DNA from: Bifidobacterium boum
GTDB taxonomy: Bacteria > Actinomycetota > Actinomycetes > Actinomycetales > Bifidobacteriaceae
DNA length: 64,000 nt
Assembly (NCBI RefSeq): GCF_000741535.1
Contig: NZ_JGYQ01000002.1
Coordinates: 62,001-126,000 of the forward strand
Direction of reading: 5' to 3'
The translations under genes and the position numbers were made by a program. This document shows, piece by piece, positions 37,486 to 47,191 of this stretch; within the stretch, counting starts at the first letter, position 1, and every line of letters starts with the position of its first letter. The notes under the pieces are model-generated. The model was not told the origin of the DNA, did no database searches, and saw only the letters and a program-made list of their open reading frames with translations.

Positions 37486-38295
37486 TCAGGCCTCGGGCTC
37501 TTCGCTCTTGGCTTCTTCGGCTTTCGGAGCTTCCTGAGTCAGAAGATCCTTCTCCCAAGCTGCCATCGGCTGCTCGGAATTGTCATCAGCCTTGGCTGCC
37601 TTGCCGGAACGCTCAAGCAAACCATCGGCCACAGCGTCGGCCATCAGGCTGGTGAGCAGCTCGATGCCACGAATGGCGTCATCGTTCGCCGGAATCGGGT
37701 AATCCACCTGATCGGGATCGGTGTTGGTGTCCACGATGGCGACAACCGGAATACCGAGCTTGTGCGCTTCGGAAACGGCCAGGGCTTCCTTGTTGATGTC
37801 CACGACGAACAGCGCCGAAGGCGTGCGGTTCATGTTGCGGATACCACCAAGCTGCTTCTCCAACTTGTCCTTTTCACGCTCGAGCAGCAGCAGTTCCTTC
37901 TTGGTCAGACCGGAGCCACGCACGTCAGTGAAGTCCATCTCTTCGAGTTCCTTGAGACGGGCAACGCGCTTGGAAACGGTCTGGAAGTTGGTGAGCATAC
38001 CGCCCAGCCAACGCTCGGACACGTACGGCATGCCGACGCGGGTAGCCTGAGCCTTGACTGCTTCCTGGGCCTGCTTCTTGGTGCCGACGAACAGGATCGT
38101 GCCGTTGTGGGCGACGGTTTCCTTGATGAAATCGTAAGCCTTGTCGATAAGGTCAAGCGACTTGAACAGGTTGATGATGTGAATGCCGTTGCGCTCCATG
38201 AGGATGTACTGCTTCATCTTCGGGTTCCAACGGCGGGTCTGATGGCCGAAATGCAGTCCAGCCTTCAGCATGTCGCTCATAGTGATCTGAGCCAT
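37486..38295 (-). CDS. rpsB: 30S ribosomal protein S2
   Basis: The protein has 269 residues from the ATG at 38295 ([19 protein letters not shown]). [53 protein letters not shown] and the C-terminal [24 protein letters not shown] are all as in S2. The acidic C-terminal tail (about 40 residues, Glu/Ala/Lys) is typical of actinobacteria. The in-frame codons upstream of 38295 are not S2 sequence. AAAGGTAGTATTACC precedes the start. Confidence 0.98.
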   Translation of the reverse strand: MAQITMSDMLKAGLHFGHQTRRWNPKMKQYILMERNGIHIINLFKSLDLIDKAYDFIKETVAHNGTILFVGTKKQAQEAVKAQATRVGMPYVSERWLGGMLTNFQTVSKRVARLKELEEMDFTDVRGSGLTKKELLLLEREKDKLEKQLGGIRNMNRTPSALFVVDINKEALAVSEAHKLGIPVVAIVDTNTDPDQVDYPIPANDDAIRGIELLTSLMADAVADGLLERSGKAAKADDNSEQPMAAWEKDLLTQEAPKAEEAKSEEPEA

Positions 38296-38535
38296 GGTAA
38301 TACTACCTTTCTTGTCGGTTATTGCCTGGTCATGTGTCACCGCGTGCAGCTTGTTGCCAAACCGACCGACACGGGACGTCGCGGACATGACGCGAATTAT
38401 GCGCCTGCTAGGGAATACGATGAGTTATCCGCTGCGCGACATTGGATAACTCGAATTGACGCACAGGCAAAATAATAGCACGGACCGAAGATTTCCGATC
38501 CGTGCTATGGGCTGTGCCGGGAGAGCGACGCGAAC
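38296..38535 (-). promoter_or_regulatory. Leader and promoter region of rpsB
   Basis: The 240-bp gap between def and rpsB contains the def terminator (38472-38506) and a 9-bp inverted repeat, GAGTTATCC (38422-38430) with GGATAACTC (38444-38452). The rpsB promoter must lie between that terminator and the gene; no known S2 leader fold is recognised. Confidence 0.4.
38472..38506 (-). terminator. Intrinsic terminator of the fadD-def unit
   Basis: On the minus strand AGCACGGA pairs with TCCGTGCT, with further imperfect pairs inside, followed by TATTATTTT. It is 30 bp past the def stop. Confidence 0.85.
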
Positions 38536-39018
38536 TCAGCGTTCTCCACGCAACGTTCTCATCGCCGCTCTGCGCTCTTCTTTTTCGAGCCGGTCAAGAT
38601 AGATATGTCCATCGAGATGATCCGTCTCATGTTGAAGCATGCGGCCCATGATGCCTCGTCCTTCGAGCACCACCGTCTTGCCCTCAACATCGATGCCGCG
38701 GACGCGTGCATAGTCGGCGCGGCGCGTCTTATACCACAATCCTGGCACGGACAGGCACCCCTCGTCGCCATACTGTTCGCCGCTGGTCTCTTCAAGAACC
38801 GGGTTCAGTACATATCCGAGCTTGCCTTCGATGTTATAGGAGAACGCTCGAAGACTGATACCAATCTGGTTTGCGGACAGTCCGGCACGACCGGGATCGT
38901 CCACGGTATCGAGCAGGTCCTGCACCATCCGGCGGATTGCCGGTGTGATGGTGTCGATGGTCTCGCATGGTGTGCGTAACACGGGGTCTGGAATGACACG
39001 AATCTCACGGATTGCCAA
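38536..39018 (-). CDS. def: Peptide deformylase
   Basis: Removes the N-formyl group from nascent proteins. Length is 160 residues. Motif 1 is AGLSANQIG, the variant with Ser-Ala-Asn seen in many actinobacterial enzymes; motif 2 is EGCLSVPG with the metal-binding Cys; motif 3 is HETDHLDG with the catalytic Glu and metal-binding His residues. The start is TTG at 39018, after GAGGAGCAG, one base from the upstream acyl-CoA ligase stop. It closes the unit before the terminator. Confidence 0.95.
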   Translation of the reverse strand: MAIREIRVIPDPVLRTPCETIDTITPAIRRMVQDLLDTVDDPGRAGLSANQIGISLRAFSYNIEGKLGYVLNPVLEETSGEQYGDEGCLSVPGLWYKTRRADYARVRGIDVEGKTVVLEGRGIMGRMLQHETDHLDGHIYLDRLEKEERRAAMRTLRGER

Positions 39019-39019
39019 A

Positions 39020-41056
39020 TTACTGCTCCTCTACTTGGGTTGTTTCCTGCCGTTCATTGTCTGACGGATCAGCCGGATCCTCTTCATCCGACAGACGCTT
39101 GCTGCGCAGCTCAGCCACGTTCAATTTTGCCTGGTCGAGCGCTTGCCGCACCTTGGGTGAAACGGTCTCCGAAACTTGAGAGACTGTTTCAGCCGTCTTG
39201 TCAAACAGTTTAACAGTCGCGGGGATCGGAGCCGACGGGCCCTTCGGCGTGTAAATGACGTGTTCGATGACATCGTCATAATGTTGAAGCACCTTGTTGC
39301 GTACGACCTTCATACTCGGGGTCAGCGTACCGTCCGCCTGATTGAAATCATCAGGGAGAATCGCGAACTTACGCACCGACTCAGCGCGTGACACCGAGCT
39401 GTTCGCCTGATCGATGTACTGCTGGATATAGGCGCGGACCGCATCATTGGTCGCTATCTGTTCCATCGGCATGTGAGCGTCCAGCCCCTGATGTTGCAGC
39501 CAATCACGGGTCATCTCCTCGTCCAGGGCGATCAGCGCCGCAACGAACGGTCTTCCATCGCCGATCACCACGGCATGCGAGACTATCGGACAGGTGTTGA
39601 TCGTGTCTTCAATCGGCGCCGGACTGATATTCTTGCCGCCCGCAGTGATGATGATGTCTTTCTTTCGTCCGGTGATGAACAGGAATCCACGATCATCGAT
39701 ATACCCGAGGTCGCCGCTGTGCAGCCATCCGTCAGGTTCAAGCACTTCAGCGGTCAATTGCGGTTGCTGATAGTAGCCTTTGAAGACGTTCGGCCCCTTG
39801 ATTTCCACTTCCCCGTCCTCCAAGGTACGGATGGCGATACCCGGTCCGGGGCGTCCTACGGAACCGACCTCATTGGCGTCCTCGAAATTGACGACGCAAG
39901 GCGCCGCGGTTTCCGTCATGCCGTATCCTTGGATGAAGGTGATATCGTCCATGCCGTTGAAGAAGTGGGCGAGATCGGCATTGATGGGCGCACCCCCGCA
40001 GGCAAGATACCGAAGGTTCGGGCCGAGCGCAGAACGTACGGATTTACCTACTGTCGCCATGTAGAACGAGTGGCTGATGCGCTCGGACAGAGTGTGATGG
40101 GCCCGTTCGCCGTTCTCCTCTTTCGACCACTGGGCAAAATGGCGGAACGCTTTGGCAAAAAGCCGTCCCTTGAAACCTGCACCGGCTTTTTGCGATGCCG
40201 CGTTGTACACCTTTTCGAACACACGCGGCACACCGAGCAGATAGGTCGGTTTGAAGCTGCGCAAATCGGCGAGCAGATGCTTCGCCGTGGGGATGTATCC
40301 CACCACGCCTTGCGCTCCGATCGCCGTGTATTGGATGTACCTGGCGAAGCAATGGGCCAAAGGCAGGAACAACAGCAGGCGGCTCGGCTGGTACAACATT
40401 TCGTTGAGCACGTCATAACCCGCATACACGATGTGTGTGAAATTACGGCTGGTCAGCATGGCGCCCTTCGGCTTGCCTGTCGAGCCGGACGTGAACACGA
40501 TGGTCGATACGTCGTCCGCTTTCACCGCACCGATTGCCTGCTCAAGCTCATCGTCGGTCACGGATTGGCCGAAATCCACGACCGCATTGAGACCGTCGGT
40601 CTGGAAGTTGAAGATGTAGGTGAGGTCCGGCTGATCTTTGCGAATAGTGTCCAGCGTATGCGCATGAGACTCGTCTCCCGCAAACGCGATAGCCGGCTTG
40701 ACGTCCTTGACGATACTGGCGGCTTGCTTGGCGGAATCCGTCTCGTAAATCGGCACGGTGACGGCACCAATCGCGGAACACGCGAAATCGACAATCGCCC
40801 AGTCATAGCATGTGGCGGAATAGATCACCACCATACTGCCATGCTTGACTCCCATACCCAGCAGGCCTCGCGCCACAGCGCGGACGCGGTCATTCATCTC
40901 TTGCGCGGTCACGGTATGCCACACGCGGTCCGGCTCGCTCTGCCATTGCGCGATATCTCCTTGCGGATCGCGTTGCGCGCGTTTAGACAACAGTGAATAG
41001 ACGGTGTCATCATCAGTGGTCTGGTAGACCGGGTCAACAGCAAATTCATGCAACAT
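39020..41056 (-). CDS. fadD: Long-chain fatty-acid-CoA ligase
   Basis: AMP-forming acyl-CoA synthetase of 678 residues. The AMP-binding P-loop [26 protein letters not shown] and the hinge region [17 protein letters not shown] are intact, placing it in the long-chain ACSL group. The C-terminal tail (after about residue 610) is charged and Glu/Asp-rich. The ATG at 41056 ([13 protein letters not shown]) is chosen by homology; no strong ribosome site is seen. Bifidobacteria do not run beta-oxidation, so activation of exogenous fatty acids for lipid synthesis is the likely use (inference). Confidence 0.93.
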   Translation of the reverse strand: MLHEFAVDPVYQTTDDDTVYSLLSKRAQRDPQGDIAQWQSEPDRVWHTVTAQEMNDRVRAVARGLLGMGVKHGSMVVIYSATCYDWAIVDFACSAIGAVTVPIYETDSAKQAASIVKDVKPAIAFAGDESHAHTLDTIRKDQPDLTYIFNFQTDGLNAVVDFGQSVTDDELEQAIGAVKADDVSTIVFTSGSTGKPKGAMLTSRNFTHIVYAGYDVLNEMLYQPSRLLLFLPLAHCFARYIQYTAIGAQGVVGYIPTAKHLLADLRSFKPTYLLGVPRVFEKVYNAASQKAGAGFKGRLFAKAFRHFAQWSKEENGERAHHTLSERISHSFYMATVGKSVRSALGPNLRYLACGGAPINADLAHFFNGMDDITFIQGYGMTETAAPCVVNFEDANEVGSVGRPGPGIAIRTLEDGEVEIKGPNVFKGYYQQPQLTAEVLEPDGWLHSGDLGYIDDRGFLFITGRKKDIIITAGGKNISPAPIEDTINTCPIVSHAVVIGDGRPFVAALIALDEEMTRDWLQHQGLDAHMPMEQIATNDAVRAYIQQYIDQANSSVSRAESVRKFAILPDDFNQADGTLTPSMKVVRNKVLQHYDDVIEHVIYTPKGPSAPIPATVKLFDKTAETVSQVSETVSPKVRQALDQAKLNVAELRSKRLSDEEDPADPSDNERQETTQVEEQ

Positions 41057-41110
41057 GCATACAACTATAGCCCTATTCCTCGTCCCCGCCGTGGAATTCA
41101 CCGCGAACGG

Positions 41111-41620
41111 TCAGCCGACGTCGGCGTGTACGGCAACCCACTTACTTGCCCGTTTGCGGAACACGAGGGTCGAATGAAAGACGGATTTGCCTACGTCAAC
41201 ATTGACGTTGTACTCGATCCTGTCGTTGGAGACCAACGAGACTTCCATCCATCGCGGAACCGTGGGGAAACGCTTGATGTGATCATCCACGATTCCGCTC
41301 TGACTCGTGCACTCGTAGGATCGCATCAATTCCCACATGAATTCAATCCGTTCAATGCATTCTTGCGACAAGTGGCGTCGCATCATCTCGGTGACGCCTC
41401 GACCGCGAATAGCGTCGACGAGCATGCATGCCAGACGACAGACGATGAAGGAATGCCGTTTACAAAATTCAGGAGCGTATGTTTCCGGAGCTTCCCGGTA
41501 ATAACAGTTGATGGTGACCGGGACCACCAGCCCGCAGGTTCCCAAGGCGATGCGACCCTGCATGCCCGGAAGATGAAACGGGTTCAATTGGTATGTCCAC
41601 AGTGTGTTTTCGTCGTTCAT
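41111..41620 (-). CDS. Rv3235-like protein (DUF6459), function unknown
   Basis: From the ATG at 41620, which follows GGAAGGGGAATC, the protein has 169 residues, without signal peptide or membrane span. The C-terminal half (CRLACMLVDAIRGRGVTEMM, then the beta-strand-rich SLVSNDRIEYNVNVDVG and FRKRASKWVAVHADVG) resembles the actinobacterial Rv3235 family, in which a helical segment precedes a small beta domain. That likeness is by eye, so moderately certain. It lies between the guaB3 terminator and fadD and may be cotranscribed with fadD-def. Confidence 0.6.
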   Translation of the reverse strand: MNDENTLWTYQLNPFHLPGMQGRIALGTCGLVVPVTINCYYREAPETYAPEFCKRHSFIVCRLACMLVDAIRGRGVTEMMRRHLSQECIERIEFMWELMRSYECTSQSGIVDDHIKRFPTVPRWMEVSLVSNDRIEYNVNVDVGKSVFHSTLVFRKRASKWVAVHADVG

Positions 41621-41685
41621 GATTCCCCTTCCGGTAGGCGGCTTCGCGTATCGTCCGGCTTCTGCACCGGTCATAGCATCAAGAA

Positions 41686-41725
41686 CAACAAAAAAGCCTT
41701 GCCGTGTCAAGGAGCACGGCAAGGC
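41686..41725 (-). terminator. Intrinsic terminator of guaB3
   Basis: GCCTTGCCGTG (41696-41706) pairs perfectly with 41715-41725 around an 8-base loop, followed on the minus strand by TTTTTTGTTG. Confidence 0.92.
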
Positions 41726-41735
41726 AAACGTTATA

Positions 41736-41773
41736 TGTGGATAAGTATGGCCATGATGCCGTACTTATCCACA
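41736..41773. repeat. Inverted pair of consensus DnaA boxes in the guaB3 3' region
   Basis: TGTGGATAAGTA at 41736-41747 and TACTTATCCACA at 41762-41773 are perfect reverse complements, each containing the 9-mer TTATCCACA. The stem can extend inward by a further 3 bp, leaving a 6-base loop. It lies between the guaB3 stop and its intrinsic terminator, so it is also simply a strong RNA hairpin. Confidence 0.65.
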
Positions 41774-41785
41774 AATACGGTCTGA

Positions 41786-42907
41786 TTACTTGACAGTGGA
41801 CGTGACGACCACTGAGCAGCGCTGGAAGTTCTTCACGTCTACATACCCGGTGGAAGCCATCGCCCGGCGCAACGCTCCAATGAAATTGGTCGTGCCGTCG
41901 GCTTGATGGCTCGGACCGTACAGAATCTCCTGAAGCGGCGCGACAGTACCGACATTGGTGCGCTTGCCACGCGGCAACGACTGATGACGTGCCTCTGCGC
42001 CCCAATGCATGCCATGCCCGGGAGCTTCAACCGCGCGTGCCAACGGGGAGCCGAGCATCACAGCATCAGCGCCCATGGCAAAAGCTTTGATGAAGTTGCC
42101 GGATGAGCCCATACCGCCATCGGCGATAAGCTGGACATACCGGCCGCCCGACTCATCCATGTAATCGCGTCGCGCCTCGGCTACATCCGCAATGGCGGTC
42201 GCCATCGGGGCTTGCAAACCGATGGTGTTGAGCGTGCCGGACACGGCACCGCCGCCGAACCCGACCAGAACGCCCGCCGCCCCCGTGCGCATAAGATGCA
42301 GCGCCGCCGTGTAATTCGTCGCTCCGCCGACAATGACCGGCACATCAAGATCGTAAATGAACTGCTTGAGATTCAGTGGTTCATGGTCCGTCGAAACATG
42401 CTCCGCCGACACTGCCGTACCACGGATGACAAACAGGTCCACGCCGGCGTCGATAACCGTCGAATAGAATTCTTGCGTACGCTGTGGGCTCAGTGCGCCG
42501 GCGACAGTGACACCGGCTTCACGGATTTCGTGCAAGCGTTTCGTGATGAGCTCGGGCTTGATAGGCTCAGCATAGATTTCCTGCATACGACGGGTCGATT
42601 CTTCCTCAGGAAGCGACGCGATCTCATCCAACAAGGGTTCCGGATCATCGTAACGCGTCCACAACCCCTCCAAATCCAGTACGCCCAAGGCGCCCAGACG
42701 GCCCATTTCAATGGCTGTTTTCGGACTGGTCACCGAATCCATCGGCGCGGCAATCACCGGCACATCGAATTCATACGCATCGATCTGCCACGCTGTGCTG
42801 ACATCCTGGGGATCGCGAGTACGGCGAGACGGGACGATGGCGATATCGTCAAGCGAGTATGCGAGCCGGGCTTTTTTACCCAAGCCGATTTCAATTTCCT
42901 GAGACAT
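41786..42907 (-). CDS. guaB3: GuaB3-family IMP dehydrogenase-related protein
   Basis: A TIM barrel of 373 residues without CBS domains, the size of actinobacterial GuaB3. The N-terminus (EIGLGKKARLAYSLDDIAIVPSRRT, here cited as GLGKKARLAYSLDDIAIVPS), VIAAPMDSVTSP and DGGMGSSGNFIKAFAMGADAVM mark the family. At the loop that normally carries the catalytic Cys of IMPDH/GMPR (GxGPGxxC-type), the sequence is VGFGGGAVSGTL: Ser223 stands where Cys is expected. GuaB3 proteins have been linked to guanine nucleotide interconversion; without the Cys a normal covalent mechanism is doubtful. It is divergent from icd and followed by a strong terminator. Confidence 0.85.
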   Translation of the reverse strand: MSQEIEIGLGKKARLAYSLDDIAIVPSRRTRDPQDVSTAWQIDAYEFDVPVIAAPMDSVTSPKTAIEMGRLGALGVLDLEGLWTRYDDPEPLLDEIASLPEEESTRRMQEIYAEPIKPELITKRLHEIREAGVTVAGALSPQRTQEFYSTVIDAGVDLFVIRGTAVSAEHVSTDHEPLNLKQFIYDLDVPVIVGGATNYTAALHLMRTGAAGVLVGFGGGAVSGTLNTIGLQAPMATAIADVAEARRDYMDESGGRYVQLIADGGMGSSGNFIKAFAMGADAVMLGSPLARAVEAPGHGMHWGAEARHQSLPRGKRTNVGTVAPLQEILYGPSHQADGTTNFIGALRRAMASTGYVDVKNFQRCSVVVTSTVK

Positions 42908-43063
42908 GCCTTCAAGGCTAATGCGAGCACGTGACGAACCATTCAAGGTTGCCGCAATATGATATGCCATCCAACATCGTGGACGAAAAGTCACGTATGT
43001 TACCGGGATGGACTATGAATAGATACCATATCGCACCTTCACAACCCCGTGAGGAGGGAATTC

Positions 43064-44281
43064 ATGGCCAAGATTAAGGTCGAAGGTAAAGTCGTCGAAC
43101 TCGACGGCGATGAGATGACCCGCGTGATCTGGAAAGACATCAAGGACCGTCTGATTCTGCCGTATCTCGATATCGACTTGGAATATTACGACCTCGGCAT
43201 TGAAAACCGCGACGCCACCGATGACCAGGTGACCATCGATGCGGCCAATGCCATCAAGCGCGAGCACGTCGGCGTCAAATGCGCGACCATTACCCCCGAT
43301 GAAGCCCGAGTCAAGGAATTCGGACTGAAGAAGATGTGGAAATCCCCGAACGGCACTATCCGTAATATTCTTGGCGGGACTATTTTCCGTGAGCCGATCG
43401 TCATCTCCAATATCCCCCGTCTGGTTCCCGGATGGACCAAGCCTATCGTCGTTGCACGCCACGCATTCGGCGACCAGTACAAGGCAACCGATTTCAAAGT
43501 CGATCGTCCAGGGCGCCTGACCGTCACCTTCACTCCCGATGACGGCAGCGAACCGACCGAGCATGTGGTCTTCGATTATCCGGGTGCCGGCGTCGCCCAA
43601 GTCCAGTACAACGTTGCCGAGTCCATTCGCGGCTTCGCCCGCGCCTGCTTCCGCTATGGTTTGCAACGCCACCTCCCGGTCTACTTATCAACCAAAAACA
43701 CCATCCTCAAAGCGTATGATGGTGAATTCAAAGACATCTTCGCCGAGGTTTTCGAAACCGAATTCAAGGATCAGTTCGAGGCGGCAGGCTTGACATACGA
43801 GCACCGTCTCATCGACGATATGGTCGCTAGCTCGTTGAAATGGCACGGCGGATACATCTGGGCGTGCAAGAACTATGATGGCGACGTGCAATCCGACAGC
43901 GTGGCACAAGGATTCGGTTCGCTCGGCCTGATGACCTCGGTCCTCATGACGCCCGACGGCCAGACTGTCGAAGCGGAAGCGGCACACGGCACAGTCACCC
44001 GACATTACCGCCGCTGGCAACGAGGCGAGAAGACCTCCACCAACCCGATTGCTTCAATCTTCGCATGGACCGGTGGTCTCAAGCATCGTGCGAAGCTGGA
44101 CAACACTCCCCAAGTCGCCCACTTTGCCGAAACACTTGAACACGTGATCATCAAGACCGTGGAATCCGGTCGCATGACCAAGGACCTCGCCATGCTGGTC
44201 GGCCCCGACCAGCCGTGGCTTGACACGCAAGGATTCATGGACGCGCTCGACGAGGCGCTCGCCAAGGCGCTCGCCAAGTAG
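43064..44281 (+). CDS. icd: NADP-dependent isocitrate dehydrogenase
   Basis: The protein has 405 residues, the homodimeric type found in bifidobacteria and eukaryotes. [20 protein letters not shown] [34 protein letters not shown] (substrate-binding Ser and Arg) and the C-terminal [15 protein letters not shown] are present. It makes 2-oxoglutarate, the substrate of GltBD in this window. The ATG at 43064 follows GAGGAGGGAATTC. It is divergent from guaB3 (156-bp gap) and followed by a terminator. Confidence 0.96.
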   Translation: MAKIKVEGKVVELDGDEMTRVIWKDIKDRLILPYLDIDLEYYDLGIENRDATDDQVTIDAANAIKREHVGVKCATITPDEARVKEFGLKKMWKSPNGTIRNILGGTIFREPIVISNIPRLVPGWTKPIVVARHAFGDQYKATDFKVDRPGRLTVTFTPDDGSEPTEHVVFDYPGAGVAQVQYNVAESIRGFARACFRYGLQRHLPVYLSTKNTILKAYDGEFKDIFAEVFETEFKDQFEAAGLTYEHRLIDDMVASSLKWHGGYIWACKNYDGDVQSDSVAQGFGSLGLMTSVLMTPDGQTVEAEAAHGTVTRHYRRWQRGEKTSTNPIASIFAWTGGLKHRAKLDNTPQVAHFAETLEHVIIKTVESGRMTKDLAMLVGPDQPWLDTQGFMDALDEALAKALAK

Positions 44282-44320
44282 CATATCAGCGATATCGGGC
44301 CTTCGGGTTCGTGGAGATAT

Positions 44321-44352
44321 AGCCCGGGGACGGATTCGCCCCGGGCTTTCTG
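44321..44352 (+). terminator. Intrinsic terminator of icd
   Basis: AGCCCGGGG (44321-44329) pairs perfectly with CCCCGGGCT (44339-44347), followed by a short TTCT tail. Confidence 0.75.
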
Positions 44353-44398
44353 CTACCCGTATACTACAATCGTCAGCGAGCCGAACCAAAGGATGAAT

Positions 44399-45856
44399 AT
44401 GGGATTACGCAGTTTCACGATACTGAGGAACGTCATCGTCACAACGGCATGCATTGGTTTGCTGGCATGCACTGCCGCATGTGGCAACGAAACCGCCACC
44501 AAGCCGGCAGCATCAGTGAGCCCTTCTCTCGGCTCGGTCGCCATATTCACGCCATCCGATGGCATCACACTCTCCCAGTACACGCCGTTGAACAAATGGG
44601 CGAAACTCGTTCCGGAAATCACCCAGCAATTGGAACATCTCGGATTCCCGTCCGGCAGTATCAGCACGCATAAAGACAACAATCTGGATAAACAAAGCCA
44701 AGACATTCAAGACTATGTCGTGAACGTGGCTTCCGGTGACGACTCTTCATCCGCTTCCGTCGGCGAGACCACATTGATTGTCGCACCGTGCGCATCCACG
44801 GACAAGACTGTAGCGCAGTACGGTGATTATGTCACCAAACCCGACACTTCCTCGGACACCGGGAACGATGCCGCATCCGAGCGTTTATCCAGTGCGCTGG
44901 AACTGGCGAAAAAATCCGGCATGCATGTCATTGTCCTGTCCAATGACATCAGTGGAGTGACTCCTGATGTTGTGGTGCGAATGTCCACAGCGAATATGAT
45001 CGGGCGTCTCCAGGCCAAACAGCTTGTCAGCAAACTCCAGCTCGGAGCGGCCAGCGCATCCAATCCCAAAATCCTTGAAATCATGCTGCCGGTGAGTCCA
45101 TCATCCGAAGAGAGCAATATATCAATGCAATTCGCCCAGGAAGCGTTCAAAGGAATGTGGAGCGTGCTCGGCAAGTATTTCGCGTCAGGTGCCGCAATCA
45201 GCGCATCCGGCTCGTTGAACGCGAACACGACGCAATCCAGTTGGAGCTCAGTGTCGTTCACCGTCAATAATGATGCCGATATCAGGCAGGAGCTTGAACG
45301 ACGATTGGACTGCGACAAGTCCTCCCCCACCCATATCGATGGCATTATCGCGATGAACGATTATGTGGCATCCGTGGTTATCGACGAGTTGGCTTCCTTG
45401 GGATATCAAGGATCGGCGGCGGATATCAACCCTTCCATCACCATCATGGGTATTGTGGGCAATCTTGCCGGGCATAAAGATCTGGTGAAGTCAGCCGTTC
45501 CTGCGCCCAACCATGCGCCGTATGATGGTGACTCATCTCACCATGATGACGCAGCATCGTGGCCGATTGTCACCGGGTATGGCGCCTATACGGCGATGCT
45601 TCCCGACATCGTTGACGGCAAACTGTGGATGACCGCTATGGAAGACCGAAAGGCGATTGCAGAAGACATCGCCCAAGCCACGAAACGCCTCGCGTCAGGT
45701 AACAGTCTGACCTCGATGAAATCCGTTTCCAAGACCACGGTGAACGGCAAAACGTTGCCGGTCATCACCGAGGATTTGGTTGCCGTCAGCGCATCGAATC
45801 TCAAAGTCGAGCTCATTGATCCAGGTTATGTGACGCTCGCCGATGCCGGGTTGTAA
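44399..45856 (+). CDS. Substrate-binding lipoprotein, periplasmic sugar-binding fold
   Basis: The protein has 485 residues. The N-terminus is a signal peptide (VIVTTACIGLLACTAACGNE) with two candidate lipobox cysteines: LLAC fits the lipobox better than TAAC. The mature part resembles type I periplasmic binding proteins related to LacI: STANMIGRLQAKQLV, DGIIAMNDYVASVVIDELASLG, then GYGAYTAMLPDIVDGKLW. No permease or ATPase gene is adjacent, so the partner transporter is elsewhere, or it is a sensor. The ATG at 44399 has AAAGG 6 bp upstream; an ATG two codons earlier is possible. Lgt encoded at 25.3 kb would modify it. Confidence 0.78.
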   Translation: MGLRSFTILRNVIVTTACIGLLACTAACGNETATKPAASVSPSLGSVAIFTPSDGITLSQYTPLNKWAKLVPEITQQLEHLGFPSGSISTHKDNNLDKQSQDIQDYVVNVASGDDSSSASVGETTLIVAPCASTDKTVAQYGDYVTKPDTSSDTGNDAASERLSSALELAKKSGMHVIVLSNDISGVTPDVVVRMSTANMIGRLQAKQLVSKLQLGAASASNPKILEIMLPVSPSSEESNISMQFAQEAFKGMWSVLGKYFASGAAISASGSLNANTTQSSWSSVSFTVNNDADIRQELERRLDCDKSSPTHIDGIIAMNDYVASVVIDELASLGYQGSAADINPSITIMGIVGNLAGHKDLVKSAVPAPNHAPYDGDSSHHDDAASWPIVTGYGAYTAMLPDIVDGKLWMTAMEDRKAIAEDIAQATKRLASGNSLTSMKSVSKTTVNGKTLPVITEDLVAVSASNLKVELIDPGYVTLADAGL

Positions 45857-45871
45857 CCGAAAGAACCGACG

Positions 45872-46501
45872 TCAAGATTCCGGTTTGAGATCTATGGACC
45901 GCTGGACGACCAATGATTCGGGATCGACGTAACGCTCCTCCCCGGCTTGCGTTTTCACTCCCCAGTGCAGGCAGGAAGTCCCGCAATGGTCTGAAATACC
46001 TTGTATTGTGCCGATGATTTCCCGGCGTTGCACCGGCGTGCCGACAGGCAGCTGGGTGATGGCCGGCTCGAATGTCGAAATGAATCCGGTGTCATGCTCG
46101 ATACTGACGACGGATTTTTCCGCCACATCGCCGCTGAATCGTACTGTTCCGCTCGCCGGCGCCATAATGACGTCACCCGGTTGCGCCGCAAGGTCTACGC
46201 CCCGGTGGCGTGAAGACCATAGACGCGAAGGCTGTTCAAAATGTTTGATGACCATAGGATGCGTCACCGGCCACACCATCAATGCAGCGCAAGCTTGTGA
46301 TGAGGGTACCGCAGTGGCGTTGACGGCCGGTGCATGTGAGCGTGATGGCCGGGTGTGCGCCGTCTTGGTGCACGGAACAACTCTCACAGCCGGATGACCT
46401 GAATATGGTGCCGGCTGATATGCCGATGACAAACCTGCGAATGATGAAACCAGTGAACCTATGATGAGCATCGTTGCGAATCGCCGCGTCGGTTTAGACA
46501 T
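45872..46501 (-). CDS. M23-family peptidase-like protein (LytM fold)
   Basis: The protein has 209 residues from the ATG at 46501 (MSKPTRRFATMLIIG) with a signal peptide ending near FAGLSSA. The M23 domain shows SSRHRGVDLAAQPGD with the zinc-binding His and Asp, ASGTVRFSG, and SCLHWGVKT near the end. In LytM the last motif is HxH; here the first His is Cys (C-L-H), so only the metal-binding His remains. M23-like proteins with CLHWG occur near rpsB in other actinobacteria (recalled), so this may be a subfamily trait. It could be a regulator or low-activity endopeptidase of the cell wall. Confidence 0.8.
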   Translation of the reverse strand: MSKPTRRFATMLIIGSLVSSFAGLSSAYQPAPYSGHPAVRVVPCTKTAHTRPSRSHAPAVNATAVPSSQACAALMVWPVTHPMVIKHFEQPSRLWSSRHRGVDLAAQPGDVIMAPASGTVRFSGDVAEKSVVSIEHDTGFISTFEPAITQLPVGTPVQRREIIGTIQGISDHCGTSCLHWGVKTQAGEERYVDPESLVVQRSIDLKPES

Positions 46502-46596
46502 CTGACCCCCTGAAACCTGTCCATATACTACTGGTTCGAGTATGTTGCCAGCACAGGCATGGTGTCGAGCCGGCGCCGGCAATGTGGTCAGAAGAC

Positions 46597-46632
46597 GAAT
46601 TGGGGCAGGGATCATAATCCCTGCCCCAATTC
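46597..46632 (-). terminator. Perfect 16-bp hairpin between the two leftward genes at 46.6 kb
   Basis: GAATTGGGGCAGGGAT (46597-46612) pairs perfectly with 46617-46632 around a 4-base loop. It is 15 bp past the stop of the gene ending at 46647. No real U-tail follows on the minus strand. Confidence 0.65.
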
Positions 46633-46646
46633 AAAATGCGAAAGGT

Positions 46647-47111
46647 TCAGATCGCACACCCGTTCGTGTCAAGATTCGGGTTGTCCTTTGAGTTGCCTGC
46701 CACAAAGAACAGGCTGATCACTGAGACGCCGAATACCGCGGCAATCGTGATAATCAGCCACATCGGGACGGATGGAATCCACATGATCACCAAGAACGCG
46801 ACGGCGCACAGAACAATCAGTGTCCACGTGATGATACGGAATACTTGGCGCACCGAATGCGGTGAACCGCTGATATTCGGGTTGCTCAGATTGATATCTT
46901 CCGCCTCTGATGTCGCTTGTTGAACGCTTGAGCTCGGCTTCCATTCGCCGTCCAGTTCATGCTCTTCAAGTCGACGCGACCGTTCCTGCAACGCATACTC
47001 GTCAATCATGCCGCCACGGTTGCGGCCTTTGGTCTCATCATACTGTTGCGGGACACCCTTGTTCTGCTTGTTGCGCTTGGCTGTTGCCCGGCGTTCTGCG
47101 CGGTTCGGCAT
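46647..47111 (-). CDS. Small membrane protein with charged N-terminus
   Basis: The protein has 154 residues from the ATG at 47111 (MPNRAERRATAKRNK), with GGGAGCG just upstream. The first 90 residues are hydrophilic, with a strongly basic start and PSSSVQQATSEAEDI; two membrane helices follow (ITWTLIVLCAVAFLVIMWI and LIITIAAVFGVSVISLFFVA). The architecture is that of small Bifidobacterium-specific envelope proteins of unknown function. It is isolated between the gltD hairpin and the M23 gene. Confidence 0.65.
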   Translation of the reverse strand: MPNRAERRATAKRNKQNKGVPQQYDETKGRNRGGMIDEYALQERSRRLEEHELDGEWKPSSSVQQATSEAEDINLSNPNISGSPHSVRQVFRIITWTLIVLCAVAFLVIMWIPSVPMWLIITIAAVFGVSVISLFFVAGNSKDNPNLDTNGCAI

Positions 47112-47191
47112 ATCGCTCCCTTCGTATGGAATCACAACTGTTCCCAGTGTACTCGCATTCCCAAGGATGAGACGCTCATGCACACGGATAT

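Noticed and set aside
39473..40996. A 507-codon open frame antisense to the acyl-CoA ligase gene
   Set aside because: Shadow of a GC-rich gene; residue content is low-quality (many His, Arg, Gly) with no recognisable domain.
41736..41773. A replication origin at the DnaA-box pair
   Set aside because: Only two boxes, no AT-rich unwinding region, and no dnaA or dnaN nearby.
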